From Chloroflexota bacterium (GTDB lineage: Bacteria; Chloroflexota; Anaerolineae; Aggregatilineales; Phototrophicaceae), in contig JAPOWK010000114.1 of assembly GCA_026707665.1 (NCBI GenBank), forward strand, positions 62,001 through 126,000: a stretch of 64,000 bases of DNA, in the 5' to 3' direction. The translations under genes were made by a program, and so were the position numbers. The notes under the pieces were generated by a model. It was not told the origin of the DNA. It made no database searches and was given only the letters and a program-made list of their open reading frames with translations. Position 1 is the first letter of the stretch; each line of letters opens with the position of its first letter. This document shows positions 16,765 to 25,985 of the stretch, piece after piece.

Positions 16765-19254
16765 TTAAGCGCCGCTTCCGAATAGCGACTGAACAAAGGG
16801 ATATATCATGAGAGCGATTACAGCCACGACGCCGATGAACAGGACCACCGCATAGAGACGCACATAGCCGGTTTGGGCGCGCCGCATCCACTCGGCCGCG
16901 CGCAGTACGAAGGCGCCAACACCATTGACCGCGCCGTCAACAATACCAAGATCGAATGGTTTGCCAAGCAACTCAGCAATGGTATCAAAGCCGCGCTTGA
17001 TGATGCTGTCGTGGAAATAATTGTGCAGGAAATCCCAATCGACGCGATCAGCCAAGAAGCTGGCCAGCCGGTTAAATGGCTGTTCTATAACGGCCGAATA
17101 GAATTCGTCCCAGTAGAGACGGGCGTTCGCCAGCCGGAATAAGGCGCGCGAGGCGCCCCCTTCTTCCAGCAAATCGCGATTGCCGCTCCCCAGTCCGTTG
17201 CCCTTGTAAATCCGATTGGCAACGAGAATGGAGGCGATGCCCAAGACCAGAGCGATGCCGGCAATGGAGAGATTGAAATCGAGCGAGTGCCCGCGCGATA
17301 CGCTGACGAGGCTGTGCTCGAGGAAATGCTTGAATTCGTAGGGCTGGTAAATCCCATCGAATATCGGCGTGGATTTGGGCACGTTAATGAGACCAATGAT
17401 GAGGGTGAAGATCGCCAGAACCAGCAGCGGCAGCAGCATCGCGCCATTGCTCTCCGGCGCCTGCTCAGCCGCTTCGCTGCGCGCCTCGTCAAAGAAGACC
17501 AGCACAATCTGACGCCACATGTAAAAGGCGGTGAAAGCCGCGGCGACTAATAGCACGCCAAAGGCGATGAAACCGCTCAATTCGTTCAGTTCAAAGCCTT
17601 CATACCAGGCGTCGGCAAGGATCTCATCCTTCGACCAGAAGCCGGCGAATGGGAAGATCCCCGCTAGCGCCAGCGTGCCGATCAGATAAGTGATGTAGGT
17701 GATGGGCATACGCTTGCGCAAGCCGCCCATATTGCGCATATCCTGCGGGTCGAACTCTTCATCGTCGTCATGCTCATCGCCGTGTTCATGACCGTGACCA
17801 TGTTCATGCGCGTGATGATGACCGTGCTCAACGCCGTGGATCACCGAACCACTGCCGAGGAAGAGCAGCGCCTTGAAGACGGCGTGCGTCACCAGGTGGA
17901 ACATGGCCGCGACATAGGCGCCAATTCCTACCGCCGCCACCATGAAGCCGAGCTGCGATATCGTCGAATAAGCCAGCACACGTTTAATATCCCACTGCCC
18001 GAGCGCGATATAACCCGCCATAAGCGCGGTGCCGGCACCGATCAAGGTAATGACCATGCCGATGACGTAACCGCCGTGATTCAGTTCCCACAGAAAGACG
18101 TTGGAACGCACCAGAATAAAGACGCCAGCGGTCACCATGGTCGCCGCGTGAATCAGCGCGCTGACCGGCGTCGGACCAGCCATCGCGTCCGGCAGCCAGA
18201 CGAAAAGCGGGATCTGTGCCGACTTGCCGGTGACGCCCAGCAGAATAAACAACGCGATCAAGAATATGACATCATCGAAAGCCATCTGGAAGCCGCCGAA
18301 GTCGACGATCTCGCCCATTCCAAAGCGCTCGGTCGTCTGCCCAAAGACGCCCAGCAGCTCGATATCAAAATGATGATTGTCGCAGTAAAGGGCACGGATG
18401 TCGCTCGCCAGGGGATTCGGCGCGCCGTGCTCATCATCCGTACCATGGCCGTCGTCGTCTGCGTGGGCCGCCGGCACGCATTTGTAGCTGCTGCCGTGCT
18501 CATCATCCGCAGACTCGTCCTTGCCTGATTCGCCATCTTCGCGGTGCTCCAGCAGTCCATTGTGCTCGCGCCAATGCACCAGGTATTTCGCTTCGGTGTT
18601 GGGCAGCTCGCCCGCTTTATGGAAATCCAGGGTGCCAAAGGTCCAGAAAATCAGGAACATCGCCATCAGCAAGCCGAAGTCGCCGATGCGATTGACGATG
18701 AAGGCTTTGCGCGCGGCGTTGCTGTTCTTCCAGCCCTCGGGCGCTTTCTTGTCCCACCAAAAGCCGATGAGCAAGAAAGAACAGAGCCCGACGCCCTCCC
18801 AGCCGACGAAGAGCATGAGGAAATTATTACCCGTGACCAGGATAAGCATGAAAGCCAGGAACATATTCAAATAAGCGAAGAAGCGCGGATACCACTTGTC
18901 GCCGTGCATATAACCACGAGCGTAAAGATGAATCAGCGAGCCGACGCCGGTCACCACCAGCATCATCGTTACGCTTAGCGAGTCGACGCGCTGCTGCCAG
19001 GAGATATCGAGGCCGATGGATTCAATCCGCAACCAGCCGTCCACAAACGGCGGATTGACCACCGCCGCGCCGCCATTGGTGCCAGTGACATAGGTCAATA
19101 AAAGCAACGAAACAATAAAGGAAAGAATCGAAGCGAAACAGCCGATATAACCAGACCAGCGCTCCTCAAGATTGGCGCCGAAGAAAAAGTTAATACAGGC
19201 GCCCAATGCGGGCACGAGTATCACAAGTGGAACCAGGAGCGGGAGGTTTTCCAT
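16765..19254 (-). CDS. nuoL: NADH-quinone oxidoreductase subunit L with two acidic/His-rich insertions
   Basis: At 829 residues this distal antiporter-like subunit is about 200 longer than E. coli NuoL. The core is intact: FVGWEGVGLCSFLLIGFW holds the conserved Glu, SAQIPLFVWLPDAMAGPTPVS the channel Lys, and a long C-terminal part the lateral helix and last membrane helices. The extra length sits mostly in two polar loops. The first (about 239-290) is rich in Asp, Glu, His and Ser and contains two Cys. The second (about 473-503) holds roughly a dozen His alternating with Glu, Gly and Asp. Such loops could bind metal ions, but this is inference. Confidence 0.95.
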   Translation of the reverse strand: MENLPLLVPLVILVPALGACINFFFGANLEERWSGYIGCFASILSFIVSLLLLTYVTGTNGGAAVVNPPFVDGWLRIESIGLDISWQQRVDSLSVTMMLVVTGVGSLIHLYARGYMHGDKWYPRFFAYLNMFLAFMLILVTGNNFLMLFVGWEGVGLCSFLLIGFWWDKKAPEGWKNSNAARKAFIVNRIGDFGLLMAMFLIFWTFGTLDFHKAGELPNTEAKYLVHWREHNGLLEHREDGESGKDESADDEHGSSYKCVPAAHADDDGHGTDDEHGAPNPLASDIRALYCDNHHFDIELLGVFGQTTERFGMGEIVDFGGFQMAFDDVIFLIALFILLGVTGKSAQIPLFVWLPDAMAGPTPVSALIHAATMVTAGVFILVRSNVFLWELNHGGYVIGMVITLIGAGTALMAGYIALGQWDIKRVLAYSTISQLGFMVAAVGIGAYVAAMFHLVTHAVFKALLFLGSGSVIHGVEHGHHHAHEHGHGHEHGDEHDDDEEFDPQDMRNMGGLRKRMPITYITYLIGTLALAGIFPFAGFWSKDEILADAWYEGFELNELSGFIAFGVLLVAAAFTAFYMWRQIVLVFFDEARSEAAEQAPESNGAMLLPLLVLAIFTLIIGLINVPKSTPIFDGIYQPYEFKHFLEHSLVSVSRGHSLDFNLSIAGIALVLGIASILVANRIYKGNGLGSGNRDLLEEGGASRALFRLANARLYWDEFYSAVIEQPFNRLASFLADRVDWDFLHNYFHDSIIKRGFDTIAELLGKPFDLGIVDGAVNGVGAFVLRAAEWMRRAQTGYVRLYAVVLFIGVVAVIALMIYPFVQSLFGSGA

Positions 19255-19285
19255 ATAACTAGCGCCTCTTCCGACGGGCTATCTA

Positions 19286-19594
19286 TCAGCCTTGCATCTG
19301 CTGCAATTCGTCTATATTGATGCTTTGGCGCTCGCGGAAAATATTCACGATCAGCGCCAAGCCCACCGCCACTTCGGCCGCGGCTACGGTCATGACAAAG
19401 AAGACGAAGACATGCCCGTTGACTTGGCCCCACTCGCGCGCAAAAGCGACCAGCGCCAGGTTTGCCGAGTTCAGCATGAGCTCGACCGACATGAAGACCA
19501 GGATGGCGTTGCGCCGCATAAGCACGCCAAGCGCGCCCAGCAAGAACAGCACCATGCTCAAGACGATATAGGGTTCGGTGCCGATTGGATTCAT
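19286..19594 (-). CDS. nuoK: NADH-quinone oxidoreductase subunit K
   Basis: The 102-residue protein has three membrane helices and the two buried Glu residues used in proton transfer, one in [16 protein letters not shown] and one in [12 protein letters not shown]. Length and motifs are typical. It lies between nuoJ (19 bases) and nuoL (31 bases). Confidence 0.95.
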   Translation of the reverse strand: MNPIGTEPYIVLSMVLFLLGALGVLMRRNAILVFMSVELMLNSANLALVAFAREWGQVNGHVFVFFVMTVAAAEVAVGLALIVNIFRERQSINIDELQQMQG

Positions 19595-19613
19595 CGCCTA
19601 GCTTCTCCCGCGG

Positions 19614-21002
19614 CTACTCGGCTGAGCCATCATCGGGCCCGCCGGGCAGCTTCGCCAGATAGTCGCCGCTCAATACATCCGATCCCGTCTGCTGTGAAAT
19701 CACGCTGACCAGCGGGCGATTCACCCGCCGCCGCCGATTGATCCGCCGGCGCTCGGCCTGCGCCAGCGCATCGGGCCGCGCCAGTACGATCACGCCTATC
19801 AGCGCGACCAGCAACAGCATGCCCACCAACATCACCGGCAGCACGTATTCGATGAATAAGACCTGCCCGACCGACTCGGGGCTGCCGAAAGCCGGCACGC
19901 CGAAGGCATGGTAGACCGCGGCGCGATAACTGGCCTGGCTGCCGGGCACTCCCGGCTCACGCACCAGCACGCGCATCTCGATGAGGCCGCGGTCGGCCTG
20001 ATAATCGGCCAGCGTGCGCAAGACATTTTGATCTTGATCGACGAAAGCCAGATTGTAAGTTCCCTCGTCGAGCTCAAGGCTGGTGTGCTCGCCGGCCGGT
20101 AGCTGATCAATTAGCGTGCGATGCGGGATCAAGCTGTTGCAGGACGCGTCCTCGCACAAGCTGCGCCGCGCCGTATATTGCCCGACATCAACCAATGACA
20201 CTTGCCGGTCGGTCACCGCGTTGAAGAGCGTCAGGCGCATCATGCCGACAGCAGGCGCGCTGATGTCATCCTCAAGCAGCGCCACGTCGACCAGGTCCTC
20301 ATCGTTTTCGAAGACGACGAGCGAGAAGGCCGATTCCGCCGGCAGAATCAAATCTTTGGTGAAGATAGGTCCGGAGACGTAGTTGCCGTCATCAACGCCG
20401 ACCAAGACTGTATAATCTCCCGCTTCGAATTCGGTATAACCGCGCACAGCCTCGCGCGAGTCGCCGTAAACAATTCCGTCCATTCTGCTATCGGCCATCG
20501 TCTCGTCCAGCGCGTCGAGAGCGACATTGGCGCTGACCGTGCCAGCCAGCGGCATCGCGAAGCCCATCTCCATCACGGTGAACACTTCCGCGTCGCCACC
20601 CGGAATCGCGTTAATGACGCGTAAACGGGCGCGAGAAGATAGCGCTTCGGGGCTCTCGTCCGCCAGCATATCCGAGGCGATGGGGAAGGCGAAGATTAAG
20701 AGTAGAACAATCGCCACCACTGAGCCAGCCAGCCCCAGCCAACGCATGCGCCCAGAGGTATCAGTAGTCGTTTCGGCGCCCAGCAGCATGATGACAAAGA
20801 GGAATAGCACCATGATGGCGCCGGTGTATACCGTCACCTGCACCATCGCCAGGAAGGGCGCGTCCAACATTAGGTATAGGAAGGCGACGCAGCCGAAGTT
20901 GACAATCAGAAAGAGGGCGCTATGCACCGCGTTTTGCCGCGTCAGCATCATGGCGGCCGCCAGCACCGCCACAAAGCTAACTGCCAGAAACAACCACTCC
21001 AT
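19614..21002 (-). CDS. nuoJ: NADH-quinone oxidoreductase subunit J with large extracytoplasmic insertion
   Basis: NuoJ normally has 165-200 residues and five helices; this one has 462. Helices 1-4 are recognisable up to about residue 113, including VQVTVYTGAIMVLFLFVIML, the helix-3 segment with the mobile pi-bulge. Helix 5 reappears as IEYVLPVMLVGMLLLVALIG at about 385. Between them lie about 260 soluble residues that look like two beta-sandwich repeats: one starts RLRVINAIPGGD, the other MMRLTLFNAVTD, with AGDYTVLVGV-type strands. This resembles DUF4397 domains of exported proteins. By the normal topology the TM4-TM5 loop faces outside. A basic tail of about 55 residues follows TM5. Confidence 0.93.
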   Translation of the reverse strand: MEWLFLAVSFVAVLAAAMMLTRQNAVHSALFLIVNFGCVAFLYLMLDAPFLAMVQVTVYTGAIMVLFLFVIMLLGAETTTDTSGRMRWLGLAGSVVAIVLLLIFAFPIASDMLADESPEALSSRARLRVINAIPGGDAEVFTVMEMGFAMPLAGTVSANVALDALDETMADSRMDGIVYGDSREAVRGYTEFEAGDYTVLVGVDDGNYVSGPIFTKDLILPAESAFSLVVFENDEDLVDVALLEDDISAPAVGMMRLTLFNAVTDRQVSLVDVGQYTARRSLCEDASCNSLIPHRTLIDQLPAGEHTSLELDEGTYNLAFVDQDQNVLRTLADYQADRGLIEMRVLVREPGVPGSQASYRAAVYHAFGVPAFGSPESVGQVLFIEYVLPVMLVGMLLLVALIGVIVLARPDALAQAERRRINRRRRVNRPLVSVISQQTGSDVLSGDYLAKLPGGPDDGSAE

Positions 21003-21096
21003 ACGATCTACATCCCACTCAGCACGACTTTGTGCATTTTAGCACAATGTCCGTATCGCTTCAATTCGCACTGCCAACCATCGCCCAAACATAATC

Positions 21097-21269
21097 TAAC
21101 TACAGAGGGCGCAGAGCGCGCAGAGGATTAGCCTCAACGGAATGATCTGGCCGCATTGATCATTCCAATACAAGCGGCAGTGACGGGCAGCTAAATGATT
21201 TCCCTCCGTTTGCGCGCGTGTAGGCCATTTCAGTTCTAATCTCTGCGTCCTCTGTGTCCTCTGTAGTTA
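21097..21269 (-). repeat. Inverted-repeat element between nuoI and nuoJ
   Basis: Two arms of 34 and 33 bases, at 21097-21130 and 21237-21269, are imperfect inverted copies of each other (29 matching positions plus one indel). Both consist of repeated CAGAGG-like units bounded by TAACTACAG and ATTA. Inside lies a separate perfect 9-bp hairpin (GGAATGATC at 21139-21147 with GATCATTCC at 21158-21166). No open frame of note exists between the arms. The structure resembles a miniature mobile or palindromic element and fills most of the 269-base nuoI-nuoJ gap. Confidence 0.7.
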
Positions 21270-21271
21270 AT

Positions 21272-21766
21272 TCAAGACGGGTCTTCCATATCCGGAATCG
21301 AGCGGTTGTACGCGCCCGCTTTCACTTTCTGCGGTGTGTCTTGGACGCCTTCGACCGGCGCGTCAATCAGCATGTCCTTGGTATAAATCGCGTCTCGACG
21401 ATCGGTGAAGGACATCTGATGTTCATGCCCCAACTGAATTGCTTCGGTCGGGCAGGCGTCTTCGCAATAACCGCAGAAAATGCAGCGCAGCATGTTGATC
21501 TCGTAGGTCTTCGCGTAGCGCTCGCCCGGGCTGAAACGCTCTTCGTCGGTATTCTCGGCCGCTTCCACCCAAATGGCATCGGCCGGGCAGGCGGCGGCGC
21601 AGAGCGAACAACCGATGCATTTCTCCAGCCCGTTCTCGTAACGGCGAAGATGATGCCGGCCCTTGTAGCGATCGTGAAACTTCTGCACCTGTTCCGGATA
21701 TTGCACGGTGACCGCGTCATCCATGAGATGCTTCAAGGTTGTTTGGAACCCTTTGATTACGTTCAT
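21272..21766 (-). CDS. nuoI: NADH-quinone oxidoreductase subunit I
   Basis: The 164-residue peripheral-arm subunit carries two [4Fe-4S] clusters. The two ferredoxin motifs are clear: CIGCSLCAAACP and CIFCGYCEDACP. An N-terminal amphipathic stretch precedes them, as usual. The start at 21766 is an ATG 62 bases after nuoH. Confidence 0.96.
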   Translation of the reverse strand: MNVIKGFQTTLKHLMDDAVTVQYPEQVQKFHDRYKGRHHLRRYENGLEKCIGCSLCAAACPADAIWVEAAENTDEERFSPGERYAKTYEINMLRCIFCGYCEDACPTEAIQLGHEHQMSFTDRRDAIYTKDMLIDAPVEGVQDTPQKVKAGAYNRSIPDMEDPS

Positions 21767-21828
21767 GATCCTATCCTCACGTCCTTGTTTTTGGAGCCAG
21801 CTTACCAGCCGTGAGCGCCCCGATGCGA

Positions 21829-23403
21829 TCAGTCGCCGCCGGCTCGCTTGATGGCGGTCTCTCTGCTTTCCAAGATACGGTCTTCTTCCGGCGTCCGCCC
21901 CAAGCTCATCAAGCCTTCAAGCGCCCTGATCTGAAAACGAATTTGCGCCAGCGGGATCGCGATTAACATGCCGACCAGATACACCATTGCCCAGCCCAAG
22001 CCGCGCCGTTCTCCGGTATAAGCCGGGTCATCTTCCAGCGGAATCGCTTCTTCGCTGTCGCCATCGCGGCTCATCCGCCGCAGCGCCAGGGCGCCAATCA
22101 GCAATACCAGGACAAATACCAAGCCCGAGATAAAGGGATAGGCGGTACCGCCCAGGGCATCGCCGACCACGATAGACACGGCCGTCCAAGCCACCGCCAG
22201 CAGCGCCAGCGGAATCATCACTTTCCAGCCGAATTGCATCAGGCGGTCGTAACGGATGCGCGGCAGCGTCGCCCGTATCCAAATCATGAAGCAGAGCATC
22301 AAGACCACTTTGAGAATGAAGATGACGGGCGCCAGAATCGGCAAGCCATCCATTGGCCACAGGTGATATCCGCCGAAGAACACCGCAATCGCCACCAGGC
22401 TCACCGCGATCATGCCAAGATATTCGGCCATCATGAACAGGGCGAACTTCATGCCGCTGTATTCGGTCATATAACCCTGCGTGAGTTCTTGCTCGGCCTC
22501 GGTCAGGTCGAAGGGAGCGCGGTTGGTCTCCGCCAGCAGCGCTAAAATCAAGACAGCCGCCGCCAAGGGATTCTGAAAGACGAACCAATCCCAGATGTTG
22601 CGCTGGGCGTCGATGATATCGCCGATGGCCATGCTGCCGACGATCATGACCGGGACAGCCAGCGTCAGGGCGAAACTCAGCTCGTAGCTAATCATTTGCG
22701 CCGATGCGCGCAAGGCGCCCAGCATGGCGTACTTGTTATCGCTTGACCAGCCCGCCAAGACAACGCCATAGGTGGCGATGCTGGTGATGGCGATCACCCA
22801 GAGGATGCCGACATTGGAATCGACCAAGCCCTGCGGCACCTGGAACCAAACATCGCCCAGCGACGGCGCGAACCAGGGCAAAACCAAATCAGGCCCCATC
22901 GGAATCACCGCCGCGATCATCAAGATTGGTACGACCTTGATCATCGGCGCCAGGCGAAAGACCCACTTGTCGGCGCCGGCCGGGATCAAATCTTCTTTGA
23001 AGACGAGCTTGACGCCGTCGGCCGCCGGCTGCAAAAAACCCTGCGGTCCGACGCGGTTGGGTCCCACGCGATGCTGCAGGAATGCCAGCAGTCGCCGCTC
23101 GAGCAAGGTGGTGTAAGCAAATCCGGTGACGATGACGAAGGCGAAGCCAGCGGCGAATATGATCGGCCAAAGCGCTGAACAGCCCGCATCGTCTTGGCAC
23201 CGCACCACGTTCTGAATGCGCGCTTCCGGATGGAGCAGCATGCCGATCGCGCCTTGCCTTCCATCCAGGTTCAGGGCGTCGTCAAAGCCGATCCAGGTCG
23301 CAATCGCGCCGAGATTGGCGACGATGAGCGCCAAGACCAGGATTGTCACGACCAGCCCGCCAATGACGATAATACCAATCGCGATCTTCAAATTACGGCT
23401 CAT
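21829..23403 (-). CDS. nuoH: NADH-quinone oxidoreductase subunit H, extended
   Basis: NuoH forms the quinone chamber with NuoB and NuoD. The core signatures are present: LLAFLQHRVGPNRVGPQG, FFKED-like VFKEDLIPA, and the AETNRAPFDLTEAEQEL loop with its acidic residues. At 524 residues it is well beyond the usual 330-420. An N-terminal external loop (about 38-75, two Cys) is longer. After the usual C-terminal end near 415, two further hydrophobic segments (about 420-445 and 470-490) and a charged tail follow. The core call is certain; the role of the extension is unknown. Confidence 0.95.
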   Translation of the reverse strand: MSRNLKIAIGIIVIGGLVVTILVLALIVANLGAIATWIGFDDALNLDGRQGAIGMLLHPEARIQNVVRCQDDAGCSALWPIIFAAGFAFVIVTGFAYTTLLERRLLAFLQHRVGPNRVGPQGFLQPAADGVKLVFKEDLIPAGADKWVFRLAPMIKVVPILMIAAVIPMGPDLVLPWFAPSLGDVWFQVPQGLVDSNVGILWVIAITSIATYGVVLAGWSSDNKYAMLGALRASAQMISYELSFALTLAVPVMIVGSMAIGDIIDAQRNIWDWFVFQNPLAAAVLILALLAETNRAPFDLTEAEQELTQGYMTEYSGMKFALFMMAEYLGMIAVSLVAIAVFFGGYHLWPMDGLPILAPVIFILKVVLMLCFMIWIRATLPRIRYDRLMQFGWKVMIPLALLAVAWTAVSIVVGDALGGTAYPFISGLVFVLVLLIGALALRRMSRDGDSEEAIPLEDDPAYTGERRGLGWAMVYLVGMLIAIPLAQIRFQIRALEGLMSLGRTPEEDRILESRETAIKRAGGD

Positions 23404-23421
23404 ACCTTAGATCCTCAGTCA

Positions 23422-25956
23422 TCAGTCGGCGAGGGCGACCGCGTCGGCGATTTTGCTAATGCTGCCAGTCGTAATCGTCAGCGGAATCGCCTCGGCAGTC
23501 AAGTGACGCGGCAGCGCCACCGCTCCAGCCGAGATTTCCTCACTGAGCGCCGCCTGCACGCGAACGGTCGATTCGCCGGCGCGGATCTCTACGATGTCGC
23601 CTTGGCCGATCCCCATCGCCGCGGCGTCATCAGCATTGACAAGAGCGAATGGCCTAAGGATCCGCGGCTCCAGAATCAGCGTCGGCGCGAAGTTGCGCTG
23701 GCGATTGTACAAGCGCGTGATCGGCATCAGCAATATTTCATTCTCGCCAGCCGCTGGCTGCTCAGGCGCCAGCAATCGACGGGGACGCCGGCCTTTGCGC
23801 TTGTCGGACGCGGTCGGAATCTGAACGCCTAGCCCGCCCGTATTGCTGTAAGCGGTGCCGCCATAATATTGATCGCGGCCGCCCACATCGGGGAATTCGC
23901 GTTTGACCTCCGCCATGGCTCTATAAGTGATGCCGTCAAATTCGCTGATATTGTCGCTCAAGTCCAGCATAACCGCAGCCGCGGAAGACTGAAGTTGACC
24001 GTTCCCGAGCGCCTGCCGGATGCCGCCGAAAACCCGCCAGGCGGGCAGCGACTGCCCAATCGGACCCTGCGCGGTATAAAAGCGCTGCACGCGCCGCTCT
24101 CCGTTGACGAAGCTGCCATCGCGCTCGGCGAAGCTCTGTATCGGCAAGACATAATCCGCCAAATCCGAAATGCCATCGTCGAAGAAGTTGGCGTAAATGA
24201 CAGTCTCGACCTGGCTCAACCAAGCGCGCGCCGCCGGATCGTCATCAAGCAATTCTGCCTGGGCGACGATCAGCGCTTTGGGCGGGTTCGCCATGATGTC
24301 GAGTGTCGCTTCCGGCGTATATCCCAGGTAATGCAAGCCCATGCCATTGGCGCCGGGCAAGGGAATGAGCAAGCCATTATTGCGCCGCCCGATATGCCCG
24401 GTTTCGATGAGGAAATTGGCAGCCGCCTGCGCCAGCGTCTTGCTGCCGGCGAGCGTCAAGCCTTCCGCGCCGGCGACGATCACCAGATTTTCCGCCTTGC
24501 TCAAGCGCTCCGCAATTTCCGGCTGATTGGCGCTCAGATTCTGCATGACCGCCACCGCCTCGCCGGCGCCATAGCGGATGACATCGCCCTCGACCACTTT
24601 GTCATTGCGCGCGCCCTGCACGGCGAAGTCTTCCAGCCGCGTATGCCGCGCGTTGGCGACAACCAAATAAGCGCCGCGGTCTTGCGCTTGCTTCAGCCGC
24701 AGGCGCCACATCGGCACTTCTTCTTCCAGGTCCGAGGCGATCACCAGGATCGCGTCGCCGCGCCCCAGTTGACCGAGGTTAGTGCCGAAGCCGACGCCGA
24801 CTTCCGCGACGATCTCAGCGCCGCCATGCGTCGGCATCCAGGCGCCCAATCGCGCGCCGCCCAGCCCTTCAACCAGCTGTCGCAATTCCCAGAGGTCTTC
24901 ATTGCTCATGCTGCTGCCAGCAATGGCCGCCACATCGCCCTCAGCGCCTTCCAGCGCGGACGCGATTGCTGGCAGCACGGCGGACCAATTGGACTCCCGC
25001 AGGGCGACGCCGGCTTTCATCAGTGGCTGAGTCAGGCGATCTTCGCCCCGCGTGAAATGATGACCAAAGCGCGTCTTGTCGCTAATCCATATTTCGTTGA
25101 CGCGCTCATTCTGACGTGGCATAACACGTTTGATTTGCGCCTTGCCGCCGAAGTCGCGGTCGAGCCGCATGCTGAGGCTGATGTTCTCGCCGGCCGCGTC
25201 CCAGGGCGAAATGCTCGGCACTTCATTCAATTCCCAAGGCCGCGCGCCGAAGCGGAAATCAGTCGTGGTCAAGGCGCCGACCGGGCAGATATCCGTTGTG
25301 TTGCCGCTGAAATACGTGTCAAATCCGGGATCCGAATTCGTGATGATCTGCAAGCGGCGGCCGCGCTCGTGGAAAGCCAGCACATCATCGCCGACCACCT
25401 CGTCCTGAAAGCGGACACAGCGCGCGCACTGAATACAGCGCTCGCGGTCCAGATAAATCAGATCACCCAGCGGATAATGCTTATCCAATAGTTGTTTGTC
25501 TTCGAAATACATGCGCGACGATTGCGGACCATGGCTCATGGTCAAGTTTTGCAGCGGGCATTCGCCGCCCTTGTCACAGATCGGGCAGTCCAGTGGATGG
25601 CTCGAAAGCAGGAACTCCAGCACGTCATTGCGCGCGTCAATCACCGCCTGGGTATTCGTCTTGATGTGCATGCCATCGCTGACGGTCGTAGTGCAGGCCG
25701 TCTGCAATTTGGGGAAATAACGAATCTGCGGACTGCCGTCGTCGTTGCGCACGACTTCGCCAGTGGCGCGGTCGCGGGCCGGCGTTCCCAATTCAACCAG
25801 GCACATCCGGCACATGCCCACCGGCTCCATTTTCGGATGATAGCAGAATACCGGGATGTCATTGCCCGCGTGCCACTTGGCCGCGTCAACCAGGTTCGCG
25901 CCAGCCGCTACCTCGTAATCTTTCCCGTCAACGTTGATTGTCACCCTGTCGGACAT
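23422..25956 (-). CDS. nuoG: NADH-quinone oxidoreductase subunit G
   Basis: The 844-residue iron-sulfur subunit carries electrons through the peripheral arm. The N-terminal [2Fe-2S] ferredoxin domain has CRMCLVELG. It is followed by the His/Cys-ligated cluster region, CPICDKGGECPLQN and the CIQCARCVRFQ cluster motif. The molybdopterin-oxidoreductase-like domain (about 250-700) and a C-terminal dinucleotide-binding-like beta barrel (about 740-840) complete it. As in other NuoG proteins the molybdopterin domain probably binds no cofactor. Confidence 0.95.
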   Translation of the reverse strand: MSDRVTINVDGKDYEVAAGANLVDAAKWHAGNDIPVFCYHPKMEPVGMCRMCLVELGTPARDRATGEVVRNDDGSPQIRYFPKLQTACTTTVSDGMHIKTNTQAVIDARNDVLEFLLSSHPLDCPICDKGGECPLQNLTMSHGPQSSRMYFEDKQLLDKHYPLGDLIYLDRERCIQCARCVRFQDEVVGDDVLAFHERGRRLQIITNSDPGFDTYFSGNTTDICPVGALTTTDFRFGARPWELNEVPSISPWDAAGENISLSMRLDRDFGGKAQIKRVMPRQNERVNEIWISDKTRFGHHFTRGEDRLTQPLMKAGVALRESNWSAVLPAIASALEGAEGDVAAIAGSSMSNEDLWELRQLVEGLGGARLGAWMPTHGGAEIVAEVGVGFGTNLGQLGRGDAILVIASDLEEEVPMWRLRLKQAQDRGAYLVVANARHTRLEDFAVQGARNDKVVEGDVIRYGAGEAVAVMQNLSANQPEIAERLSKAENLVIVAGAEGLTLAGSKTLAQAAANFLIETGHIGRRNNGLLIPLPGANGMGLHYLGYTPEATLDIMANPPKALIVAQAELLDDDPAARAWLSQVETVIYANFFDDGISDLADYVLPIQSFAERDGSFVNGERRVQRFYTAQGPIGQSLPAWRVFGGIRQALGNGQLQSSAAAVMLDLSDNISEFDGITYRAMAEVKREFPDVGGRDQYYGGTAYSNTGGLGVQIPTASDKRKGRRPRRLLAPEQPAAGENEILLMPITRLYNRQRNFAPTLILEPRILRPFALVNADDAAAMGIGQGDIVEIRAGESTVRVQAALSEEISAGAVALPRHLTAEAIPLTITTGSISKIADAVALAD

Positions 25957-25985
25957 TCACGCCTCCACATCAGAATCCACTGCAA

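Noticed and set aside
17770..18528. A His- and Arg-rich plus-strand frame
   Set aside because: It is the complement of the nuoL insertions; codon complement of His/Asp runs produces it.
23869..25491. A 540-codon plus-strand open frame
   Set aside because: It is antisense to nuoG, which has full motif support; the frame is open only because of GC-rich codon use.
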